Assembly: GCA_010015805.1 (NCBI GenBank)
Contig: ML978125.1
Location: 372,001-436,000 of the forward strand
DNA: 64,000 nt
From: Rhizodiscina lignyota
Taxonomy: Eukaryota; Ascomycota; Dothideomycetes; Aulographales; Rhizodiscinaceae
Direction: 5' to 3'
Positions 53,613 through 64,000 of this stretch are shown here, one piece after another. Both the position numbers and the translations under genes were made by a program. Under the pieces are notes generated by a model. The model was not told the DNA's origin and made no database searches. It was given only the letters and a program-made list of their open reading frames with translations. Within the stretch, counting starts at the first letter, position 1. Every line of letters starts with the position of its first letter.

Positions 53613-55498
53613 ATGGTGTCATACCCGACAGACGACACGCGCTCCCTCTCTCATGCCTCCACATCGCGCCGCGCGCCGTCGGTAGCGAGCAGCTCCGGCT
53701 CGACGGTCCGGCGGCACCACCACCACAGACACGGGCGCTCGCACGCAGGAGGCTCCACGTCGCGCGCGGTGTCGAATGAGTTCCCGATTTTCACGCACAC
53801 TGGTGATGTGGAGATTGTCATAGCACCAAACCCACGGCTGAACAGGCGGAGAGATAGCGGAAGGGGTAGCGTGGATGAGAGTAGGGAGCGGACATATCTG
53901 CTGCATCGGTTGATACTGGCACAATGTTCAGGCTTCTTCGAGGCAGGGACGAGTGAGGAGTGGTCGAGAGAAGGGAGCCAGGCTGGTGCTGGTGCCAGTT
54001 CGCAGAGGGCTAGATATCAGACGGAGCAGGAAGGACATCCGAGGAAGAGGTGGAGGTATGAGCTGGATTGGGGAAGAGGGGACGACGAGGTCCCAATGCT
54101 TGTGCAGAAGGTGAGGTCCCCTATCTAGACTGGAAATATGGCGGATATTATGTTGCTTTGGATTAGACCTAGGTTAACCGTCACCAGGACCCATCATCTT
54201 CCATTTTCGGCGGCGAGACAGATTCACGCCATGCGCGGCCTCCACCTACTCGTCCCAAACCGCAACCACCACCGTCAGGTTTCTTCCGCTCGATGGCCAA
54301 CTTCTCCGCGCTCAACATCTCTTCGCACTCACGCTCTTCGAGCGGCTCTACCGCTCCGACTGACCCCCTCGAACCATCTGAGCTCCTGCTCCAAGCATAC
54401 GACAATCTCTTCCGCACATTCTACAATTATCCGCCTGCTCTTGATGCAGTCAACATTGCCCACGCGTATGTGGAGTGCAAAGCTCTGCTCCAAATCGCAG
54501 ATATGTACGATGCGCTCGATGTGGTCGGACCACGGGTAGATCACCATTTACTTCGCTTTGGCGCAAGACTATGGAAACAGATCGCCAAATATCCTCCAAG
54601 TTATCTGAAACTCGGCTATCTAGCACGCAGCCGCGCCATCTTCGCAGAAGCAGTAATACACGTAGTTGGATCGTGGCCAGCCTGCGCGCAACAGCTCGGA
54701 TACACTGGCCCATACGCACCACGCGGTCCCAGCAGCGCTCTTCCTGCACCAGGAGTAACGCAGCTCCCAGACGCAGTCTTCGAGCTCATTGAAGACAAAG
54801 TCGATGACCTCGAAGACCTCAAGTCCAAAGTGGAAACGAAGCTCTGGCGTCTCACCCTCACCACCAGCCGAGGCGAGCGCGTCAACCCTGCCAACGGCTG
54901 GCTAGACTGGCTCGCCATGAGCCTCTTCCGCCAATGGCTAGCAGAAAACACCACTCCACCGCCTACCTCAATCCTGAAAGACTCCTCCATCGGCCGTGGC
55001 AGTTCGCGCGGCAGCACCACCGTATCCAGCACCTCAACTCGCCACCGCTCATCATCCCGCTCAGGCCGCGCCCAACAGGCACCACCACCAGCTTTTACCA
55101 CCGCAGGCTCTGTGCTCTCCGCCTCCTCTGCCGCACTCGCTGCACAGCCCTCCTCCTCCCACTTAAACTCGTCTTCTTCGCCTCGTCATCCGCTGACATT
55201 CAACACCGGCCGCGTCTTCCGCCTCCTTGGCTCCGGCGGGCAGTCCTACCTCCCGCACGCAGAGCTCAAGGCGTTCCTGAAACTCCATCCGGAGAATTAT
55301 GATCGTGAGAAGCTAAAGCGGTTTGAGAGGAGGGTAGAGGAGATGAAGAATCTGGCAAGGGATGTCGTGAAGCCGCTGATGCGAAATTTCTTGGAGATTG
55401 ATGTTGTAGGAGCCGGAGAGAGGGAGAGGGATGGCGTGGTAGTGGGTTACTTGACTTGTTCGAGAGTCGGGGAGGGCGAGTACCCTTGGGAGGAGTGA
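53613..55498 (+). CDS. BTB-domain-like protein
   Basis: Exons 53613-54110 and 54188-55498 (77-nt intron, phase 0) give 602 aa. The N-terminus is Ser-rich with a His/Arg run (RRHHHHRHGRSHAGGS). A BTB-type fold starts at GDVEIVIAPNPRL (about 67) and continues with RTYLLHRLILAQCSGFFEAG (about 95-114), where the 'LHR.IL...S..F' pattern is diagnostic. A disordered insert follows, then the second half of the fold with LLQAYDNLFRTFYNYPPALD and AYVECKALLQIADMYDALDV. The C-terminus is helical with a Ser-rich insert. Fungal BTB proteins often act as adaptors, possibly for CUL3; no partner is evident here. Confidence 0.82.
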
Positions 55499-56538
55499 GA
55501 GATATTGAGATTTGAGTCACGCGTGATTAAGTTGATACCCATTTTGTCTTATGTGTATGCATGTGGAAGGGTGGATGAGAGGAGTGGATGGTTGATTTGT
55601 TTCACGGCTGTCTTTTTATGATGCATTTTCAGCGATGGCCTTCTTATGTTGATGGTGATGAAGTAGGATTGGGAGATACAAGACATGCATAAATGTACAC
55701 TAGCTGGCGCGCTGGTTCGTGTCGGTACGACTCTAAACCGAAACACTTGACGAAATCTTAGGCGTAATGAAGGCAAAGGCGTGCAGCATGAGCGTGACTT
55801 GCTTTTCAACGCAAGCGAGAGCACCTCCGAAAGCCTTATTTGATATGCTCGGAAGAGTACTTACAAAGATTGCACAGCACCAATGTGCGTTATCTGTATT
55901 TATTGAAGAATCTGCGCACTTGGATTCTGCACACTCTATTGCGCGTAGTGGATTCAAAGGGTTACAGGAAGGGCCACTTGGAAGTATTATTCTTCGATCC
56001 ACGCCAGAGCAGTTCCGAAGGCTTCAATCTCCTCGCGCAAGAAGATGTATCTTACTACTTTGAAGGAGAGAGATCGGGGTTTCAGTCCTAATTTGGACTA
56101 GCGCGCTGATTTCGCGTTTGTGGCATTTCGACAGAGCTCTGGAACATCTCCTCGTCTCTTTATACAAGCCATGATAATGGCGAATGTCAGCATGCTCGGC
56201 AACGGAATAGGCAAAGGCCTCTCGAAGCATGCAATATTGCTAGCCCGACCAACCAGCCAACCTACTGTCGCTAAGAGATCGGAAAGTATGGAAGCAATTC
56301 CGGCGCTGCGGTTCGCCTTCGGGGTGAAAGGTGATAGATCTCATGAACAAAGAAAAGGCCCATGAAGAATGCTCTTAGGTTATTCCAAGGGGCTATCTAG
56401 CTAGAGGAATGCTCATGGAGGTCAATAACGTGACGAAGAGGAGTCAGGGTGCTCACAAATCCCATACAGATTGTATACTCTTCAGCCATTGTGTCTTCAG
56501 TCCTTTCTGATCAATTGTGCCGCTCGTTATTGGCAGCA
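55499..56538. other. intergenic, nothing recognised
   Basis: 1.0 kb between two + strand genes. Frames at 55767-56063 and 56120-56365 show no family. Contains the promoter of the GH16 gene. Confidence 0.4.
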
Positions 56539-59500
56539 ATGCTGCCCTCACGCTTCCTACCGATCGCTGCCAGCCTTTCCTTACTCTGCGTCGTTCATTC
56601 CGCAATTGCTCAGTACTCACCGACAGGTTATGTTTTGCAAGATGACTACTCAATACCGAACTTCTTCACTATGTTCAATTTCGACGACGTAAGTGAACCC
56701 CGAGTTTTCAGATTTGCAGATACCTGACTGCACCGTAGAGCTACGATAAGACATTGGGACATGTCCAATACGTCAACCGGACGACAGCTTTTGGTCAAAG
56801 TCTCGTCACGACTACACAAGATTCCGTTATCATCAAACCTGACACGTCGGGAGCTTACCCGAATGGCGGGCCAGGACGGCCTAGCGTCCGTCTGGTCAGC
56901 ATCAGCAATTACACTCATGGCCTCTTCATCCTTGAAGCGAGCCATATGCCCTTTGGCTGCGGTGTCTGGCCCGCTTTTTGGGCTACAGGAATTGACTGGC
57001 CAAGCAATGGCGAGATTGGTGAGTGCTGCAAGTTACAAACGCGAGGTTGCATAGCTGAGTTGAACATTACAGATATTATTGAGGGCAACAATCTCCAGAC
57101 AAACAACGCGATGACTCTGCATACTGGTTCAAATTGCACAATAGCGGGCAGCGGTCAAACAGGCCAGAAGACGTCGTCTGACTGTCAAGTCTATGGAAAC
57201 AATGACGTTGGCTGTAGTGTCCAGGATGCTAGCGCTTTGAGCTACGGCGATGGCTTCAACAACAATGGAGGCGGTCAGTTTCAATGTCTTATTGCCGTCT
57301 TCTGCGCTAGTGCTAAAGCTTTCTGCCAGGTGTCTATGCCATGGAATGGACTTCGAATTGGATTCGAATATGGTTCTTCCCACCAAACAGTGTACCGCCA
57401 AGCACCTCCACCAATTCACCAAACGTCACGGAATTTGGAAGTCCAGACGCAAACTTCCAAGGTGATTGTCCATTTGACAGTCTTTTCGCGAACAACAGCA
57501 TCATCCTCAACATCGATTTTTGCGGCCAAGGCGCCGGATACACGTATGGATCTTCCACATGCCCACAGACTGCCAACGCAAGTTCCTGGGACTCTTGTAT
57601 CAATTTTGTCGGCGACAATCCCCAGAATATGACTGATGCTTACTGGCAGATCACTGCGCTGAGGGTCTACCAACAAGCCAGTGGAGACGCATCTGCCTCG
57701 GCCTCACCAGTCCCTACAGTTGCAGCTGTCTCAGCTTCTGTCCAGAATATTGCAATAGGACGTGGCAATGCAGGTGCCATCAATTCGGGTTCATCTTCAA
57801 ACAACAATACTGTAGCTGTAGGGCCCCCAGTTGCCGCCATTTCGTGCCCGGCTTCCAATGGTACTACATACACTGTCGATGGCGTGTCGATGATCATCGA
57901 TTGCTATGTCAACTATGTGGACAACGACCTACCGAATCAAGGCTATTTCCCAGGCTCCTTCCAGGCTTGTGTTGACTCATGCTCCAATAGCTCTGGCTGC
58001 GTTGCTGTTTCTTACAATAATGCTGGCGGCTGCTATCCAAAATCTGCCGTCGGTCAGTTTCAATGCACCACACTTGTTAGCTCGGCACGCCTCTCGAGTT
58101 TAGGGGTGGCAAACCCTGGCGCCTCTTGTGCCGCTTCTTCGAGTACAGTTAGCTCCCCAACGCCTTCTCCTGGGTCCCCGGTCCCCTCTATTTCGTGTCC
58201 GGCTTCCAATGGCACTACCTACAATGCTAACGGTGTTTCGATGATCATCGATTGCTACATGAGCTACACGGGCTACGGCCTGAATCAAGGCTATTTCCCA
58301 GGCTCCTTCGAGGCTTGTATTGACTTATGCTCCTCTAACTCTGGCTGCGTTGCTGTTTCCTACGATAACGGTGGCGGCTGCTATGAAAAATCTGCCGTCG
58401 GTCAATTTCAATGCACCACACTCGTCAACTCAGCACGTCTCTCGAGCTTAGGAGTGTCAAACCCTGGGGCCTCTTGTGGCCTCTCATCGAGTCCAGTTAG
58501 CCCAGCAGCACCTTCTGCGACCTCGCCCGCCCCGTCCTTCCCTCCTGAGCCTAACATCGATTGCCCTGGATCGAATCTGGCGCAAGTTACGGATGCCGCT
58601 GGCGCTTCTTATACTGTCTATTGCTATACTGATTTCTTCGGAGGTGACCTCACTTCGCAAAGTGGAGTTACTACAATGGGAGACTGCATATACCTTTGTA
58701 CGAATTACCCTGGCTGTGTTGATGTATCCTGGCTTCCGATGCCGATGCTTTGCTACCTGAAAAGCTCTTCTGGTACGACATTCCAACCAAATAACAATGT
58801 CTGGGCTGCGCGACGAGCAATAGAAGCTTCGGGTAGCCTTAGCTCCAGTACACTCGCAAGCTCTAGCGCTCCAATAGCTATCGCTTCATTCCCTCCTGAG
58901 CCCAGCATCAACTGCCCTGGAGCGAACCAAACGCAAGTTATGGATGCCGCCGGTGGTTATTATACTATAAGTTGCTATACTGACTTTTTTGGAGGTGATA
59001 TTGCCTCGCGAAGTGGGATTGCATTAATGGGAGACTGCTTATATCTTTGTACGAATTACCCTGGCTGTGTTCAAGTATCGTTCCTTCCTGGGCCGAAGGA
59101 TTGCTACTTGAAAGGCTCCTCTGGTACAACGTCTCAGACAGATGACTCTGTCTGGGCTGCGGAGCGAGTTATAGGAACTCCAAGCAGCTCCAGCTCCAGC
59201 ATTCCAATGGCTATCGCATCTTCTCCTTCATTGGGAATGCCTACGTCGGCTTCTTCTCCTCCAGCTGCAACCTCTGCAGAGGTTTCTTCGCCTTCTTCTG
59301 TCGGGATGCCAACAACAGTGGAATCATCTCAGCAATTCAGTTCTCCTGCGGCTGTTTCTTCGTCTATGGGTATGCCAACAACGGGAGAGCCTTCACAACC
59401 AAGCTCATCCGCTCTTTCTTCGGTGGAGCCGCCATTGTCTTTTTCCGATACGTCGTCTTCGCTTGAAGATATCTCTTCCGGAGATGTCATATTTCTCTCA

Positions 59501-62500
59501 ACTGCTTCATCGATCTCAGAAGTATCAGTTTACTTGGTTAGCACCTCGAATATGGCATCTTCTGTTGTGGAAGCAACTGGTTTCTTTTTGACATCGTCCC
59601 AACCGATCGTAACTATGGCCAGCCCGTCCGCATCCTCAATTCCTAGTACAACGGCACCAATCATGAGCATCCCACCAGGATTCACACCACCTGCGGCTGC
59701 TTTGCCTCTCTGCTGCGATTGTCCCGACTCCGCAGATGGTTTGACGTACTATGCTGGCGATGATGCGTACATCGTCATGTGCCATACGGACTATGTGGAC
59801 CATGATCTCACCGACACTCAGAACCCTGTCTATGTACCCAATATTGATTCCTGCATCAACGCCTGTGCCTCTGTCCCGGATTGTGGGGCAGCTATCTGGG
59901 TAGCGGGTATTGCTATAGGCCCTTGCTACTTAAAATCGACTGCTGGGTCTGTGCTTTCGGTAGCTACCGTTATCGGTGCAAGTTACCTTGGACCAGCTCC
60001 TTCTAGTTACTCGGCTTTGAGCCTGTCCCAGTCTACCTCGGGTCCTGATGTGATATCATCGACCGTTGGCTCTCCTGGCTCTTCCATTGGCAGCTTTGTT
60101 ATTTCCCAAATGCCTTCGGAACTTTCAGCACCTTCACCAGCCGCGAGCTCGGCTTCATTGGGCGTATCAGAATCGCCAGCAGTTTCAACGTCAGGAGCTA
60201 CAGAATCGTCAGTAGTTTCGATATCTTTGGGAGCTTTAGCATCATCGCAGTCTCCAATATCGTTGGGAGTATCTGTATCTCCGAGCGTTTCGATATCATT
60301 CGGTGCTTCGGCGCCATCTGGCGTTTTAGTACCATCGAGTGCTTCTGCCTCATCGGGCTCCTTTGCATCAATTGGAGTTTCTTCTTCAGCAGGAGTTTCC
60401 GTATCATCTGAGGCTTTGGTTCTCACTTCAGCAAGCGCTTTAGCAGGCGCTTTAACGTCTGCAGGTATCTCGATATCCGGAGGAGCTATTGCCACCTCTG
60501 GATCCTCCACAGCTGCATTTGTAACTTCTTCTTCTCCGACTCCGTCAGCAACCTCTGGACCTTACTTCATCTTTGACAATGCAACCTCCAATGGCAATGT
60601 CCAGGTTCAGTTGAATGCGGATCGCATCGGAAAAGTTATCTCTTTTTCGCCAAACTCAACATCGACCAACCCATCTATCACTATTCCAATGGCCGATGTT
60701 GGCGACGGGACGACTCCAATCGCCGCACCCTTTTTTGTACGCTTAAATATGTTGGCTGATCAGCAGCCACCACAAGCTTGTGTACTTGAAGCCTTTGCTG
60801 CTTCACAGATGGTGTTTAATATCAGCGTTGCTGATCTAACAACTTCGTACACGGCATTCAATACCAATACCTTCAGACCTCGAGACGCTGGGAATGCCCT
60901 TGCTTTTACTGAACTGTGTCAGAATACCAATGACTTTGTGCTGTTGGATATTGCGGGACTGGCGCTACACTATGCGACAGTGTCTTCAGGAAGCTCAGGG
61001 CTTGTCAATCCTACGTCGAGTATAATTTCTGGTGCGTCTGGAGCGTCCGATATATCGGGAGCGTCCGGTATATCGGGAGCATCGGGCATATCCACTGGTT
61101 CTGCTGTCTCCGATATTTATAGCGCATTCGAAACACCTGCGTCTGGAACGGGTGTATCAGGAGTATCAGGAGTATCGGGAATATATGGTGCATCAGGAAT
61201 ATCTGGCGCGTCCGGGATATTTAACGCATCCGCTACATCAGGAATATCGGGCGTAGCTGGAGCATCTGGAGCATCTGGAGCATCTGGAGCATATGGTTCT
61301 TCACCTTCGATGAACGTCGCTTCAGCCACTACGTCGTTCCCACCTTTGCCAAGCTTTGGAACGTGCGCAGTATCAGAAAGGCGATCTCGTGTAACCGTCA
61401 CCATCTTCCCCACGATAATAATTACCAGCTGCGAGTTGTCGAGCACTTGCACCTGGAATACTGTATTTCCATCATTGCGCTCGGGTTATCCCCAACCATC
61501 TGGGCCAACAAGCGGCTCTGGACCTGCGACTGGGAATGGCTTGTCGAGTGGAGCTGGCCCTTCAACTGGACCTCCGAATGGCTCAAAGAGCGGCTCAATC
61601 ACGAGTGGACCCTATCCAGTATCAAGCGGCTATGGAGGATCGAGTTCTTCGTCCACTGGCTTCACGGAAACCACGGAAACAGTCGTGACAACACTTACGA
61701 TTTGCTTTGATTGCGCCCTCACGCCCACAATTGTTACGACCGTGGAAACCCTGACTCTCACTGAAACAACCGACTCTCTCGGCCATACAACCACGATTAC
61801 GAATGGAGGCGGGCAAGGAGTCACAACCGTAACCATCACGACCGGCTCGTATTCTTATTCCGGAGTGGCAACCCAGGCACCCAATGTATCGTCCGGACAG
61901 GTTGTTACATCTACGCCGTCTAGTGGATACGCCCTTGGCGGGCCGACTCAAACAGCAGTCTCAATATCCACCCAATACTTAACGTCCACAGAAACTACCA
62001 GTCTCATTTCGACTTTGATTTTGAAGTCGATTTCTACGCTAATTGAGTCCAATGGTCGAACTATTAGCACCACCAGGATCCAGAGTGTGCCAACCACCAT
62101 AATACAGTACAACACGGTCACCCAACAGATTACGGTCCCCGCATACGAAACTGTCGTTATTACCCGGGAAGGAACTACCACGTTGATCCAGGGAGGTACA
62201 TTAACCGTCTATCAGGGCGGCGGAACAGTTACTCAAACCGTCCATGAGGGAGGGACCGTCACCCTTGGCGGCTCAGTTCTTACAGTGACGACGACACAGC
62301 CTTCCGGAAGCACAGCAACTCCAAACTGCCCGAACGAGCCACCAGGGCGCGTTTTCGATTGCCCATATGGAGGCCAATATGCAATCTATTGCAATACTAA
62401 CTATCTAGATGCGAATGTGGCGAGTCTACAGCTTAACTCCATGGCAGATTGTGCAATGGCTTGCGATGCGTACAATATTCAGCATTTCTACGACACCACG

Positions 62501-63172
62501 ACTTGCTTGGGCATTTCCTTCTACGGAAACTTGTCCACGCCGAATTGCCTCTTGAAGCAAAATGTTACGCTTCCCCAGCCTGATCCCGGATGCGACAGCG
62601 GCGCGTTGATCAATCCATACAAGGGCGGCTCGACGATGTTCTTTACAACTACCCAAGCGGGTTCCATGGGCAATGGGAATGGACCTGGAACTGGCCTTGG
62701 GACCGGAGTATCGACCCAAACGGTCCTACAGACTCTCACGACCACTTTCGATCAAACAGTTTCCATAACTTTGACGAGCACGGCCTCTTCCGTCCTGACA
62801 ATCAGTGGCCAGCCGACAACGCAAGTCAGCACACAAACCGTGGTTTCTACTCAAACAGCGCCGACCACCACGCAATTCATTACCACGTCTACGATTCAAT
62901 ACGTGACGGTCATCCAAGGAGGAGGGAGTGGAGGCGGCGGTGGCGAAACGGTAACTGTAACGTACGTGCCGCCAAGCTCGGGCAGCAGCACCGGCTTCAG
63001 CTGTATGACGAGTCCGACAAACTACTTGAATGCGGGATTGGGGGGGATTAAGATCCGAAGAAACGCCCACATATTCCCGGAGAGGGCTGCGCAGTTGGCT
63101 GGAAGGATGGTGCAGAGGGATGTGAAGGGAGAGCTGGCAGAGGTGAATCCGTATGAGATGTGGATTGTCTGA
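56539..63172 (+). CDS. secreted GH16 glucanase-like protein with six Cys-rich modules
   Basis: Exons 56539-56688, 56739-57018, 57073-57273 and 57330-63172 give 2157 aa. Signal peptide about 1-24 (cut after HSAIA). The GH16 domain spans about 30-350 with the catalytic ExDxxE motif E142-I-D144-I-I-E147; an intron splits the Asp codon. This predicts endo-beta-1,3(4)-glucanase or a related wall activity. Next come five Cys-rich apple/PAN-like modules (about 381-465, 498-580, 620-700, 736-820, 1001-1090), each with DCY/SCY...C...GC...CY spacing, set in Ser/Thr-rich linkers. About 1288-1428 is a beta-rich domain (FIFDNATSNGNVQV); about 1445-1534 is a Gly-Ile-Ser-Gly-Ala repeat; a sixth Cys module lies at about 1876-1965. 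No GPI signal or membrane anchor is visible. Likely extracellular or wall-bound. Confidence 0.88.
57842..59190 (+). repeat. two duplicated Cys-module pairs, 351-nt period
   Basis: TCGTGCCCGGCTTCCAATGG at 57842 recurs as TCGTGTCCGGCTTCCAATGG at 58193; TTCCCTCCTGAG at 58538 recurs at 58889. Both offsets are exactly 351 nt (117 codons), and the intervening modules are also closely similar. Confidence 0.85.
61030..61295 (+). repeat. short degenerate repeats encoding GISGAS
   Basis: Dozens of 9- to 15-nt units such as GGAGCATCTGGA encode GISGAS/GVSGVS/GASGAS runs inside the GH16 protein. The units stay in frame. Confidence 0.8.
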
Positions 63173-64000
63173 AGTAATAGACTGAGAGGTTTGGTTAGCA
63201 ATGATGTTATGTGCAAAATTTGTTGCATTAGCTTCATCATAAGACCTGGGAACTTCGTAATACATGTCTCCAAAGCACTCACTGCAAATTGTAAAGTGTG
63301 TATTCGCGGGGCATCGCACTCCGCTCGGAGCTCAGAATTGCTAGAGCCAGGAGGTCTCTTTCGCAGCAGCTTGCTTCTTACGCACAAACGCTTCAACGTA
63401 GGTCGGGTAAGGTTTGGAGGGCCTGCTTCAGGCCGAACTCTCTCAGAATGATAAGCCCGTTCGTGAGGCGAGACCAAAAGTACGAATTTCGCGATGGAGG
63501 CGAGAGGACTTGTTGTTTGGTGCTGACAAAATTGGTATGATAGGGGCTGTCCAATGACTCCTGAGGTCGCTAAAGCTTCCAAAGGACTCATCCAACGGCA
63601 CCAATCCCGCGTTGCAAGCTGGTCCCTGCATGCGCGTCTTTTGACAGTTTCGATTATGGAATTATGCAGCCATGTATGTGTGGTGAGCACTGTTCGATTT
63701 CTATCACCGGGCATCAGAGATTGTCACGGGCAGTAATGCCTTGGAAACTCGGGCATCGAACTAATTTCCATGGAATTAAGAATAGCTATTATTTGTCAGC
63801 AACAGAAAATGAATGGAAAGAGTTACGGCTGAATTGCTCCTTCTGCTCGGAGCAGGTAGAACAATTACGGCAGGGGTTTTGTCAGTCACTTGCTACCTTC
63901 TTTTGAACCCGTCAATTCGGAGCCGACTTCAGAAAGAACGGCGCGGCGCTGTCAGTGGCCACGATAGGACCCACTAACATCGGCGACATGAAGAAATGCC
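63173..64000. other. right edge, nothing recognised
   Basis: 828 bp after the GH16 gene. Several frames are open (for example minus 63022-63714, overlapping the gene end), none with family features. Confidence 0.4.

Noticed and set aside
60007-60510. 167-codon minus frame in the GH16 gene
   Set aside because: Antisense of the Ser/Ala-rich linker; it gives a monotonous Glu/Asp/Ala/Pro peptide.

Overview
The window is 64 kb of nuclear DNA from a filamentous ascomycete (Pezizomycotina; Dothideomycetes is my best guess). Evidence: many short introns (about 45-120 nt) with GTANGT donors, coding on both strands without operons, pyrimidine-rich leaders, and typical fungal families (Ssb-type Hsp70, DUF3659-repeat protein, PARP-E2 fusion, GH16 plus Cys-module wall protein). 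I found no rRNA, tRNA, CRISPR or transposase gene. All exon structures were assembled by hand from splice signals, reading frame and family knowledge; none has been checked against transcripts.

Layout. 0.3-11.2 kb is a dense housekeeping block: PEX5 (-), a RidA-family protein (+), a mitochondrial two-RRM RNA-binding protein (-), ARPC2 of the Arp2/3 complex (-), UTP12/DIP2 of the small-subunit processome (+), and an orphan (-). 11.2-13.7 kb has no recognisable gene. 13.7-19.9 kb carries four + genes: a zinc-ribbon-like orphan, a SMYD-type SET/MYND protein, and two tandem related small charged proteins. 20.8-27.4 kb carries three - genes: the ribosome-associated Hsp70 SSB (8 exons), a UBE2W-like E2 with a 12-nt exon, and a long disordered Ser/Pro-rich protein. 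29.3-31.0 kb encodes a disordered + protein with a 66-nt tandem repeat. 31.0-33.6 kb holds only broken coding stretches. 33.7-38.1 kb has a Cys-rich orphan (-), a NUFIP1-like snoRNP assembly factor (-), and RNA polymerase III subunit RPC25 (+). 39.5-44.5 kb is one large DUF3659-repeat protein (-). 44.5-46.7 kb is non-coding and contains a 158-bp MITE-like element. 46.7-63.2 kb carries a coiled-coil, possibly COG-related protein (-), then three + genes: a PARP-E2 fusion, a BTB-like protein and a 2157-residue secreted GH16 protein with six Cys-rich modules.

How they fit together. Several genes serve ribosome production and protein handling (UTP12, NUFIP1-like, RPC25, SSB, the UBE2W-like E2), but they are scattered and nothing suggests a functional cluster. 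The least ordinary content is the PARP-E2 fusion, the giant GH16/Cys-module protein with a 351-nt duplication period, the DUF3659 protein with two alternating repeat types, the paired small charged proteins, and unusual gene structures: a start codon split by an intron, two GC-AG introns and two 12-nt coding exons.
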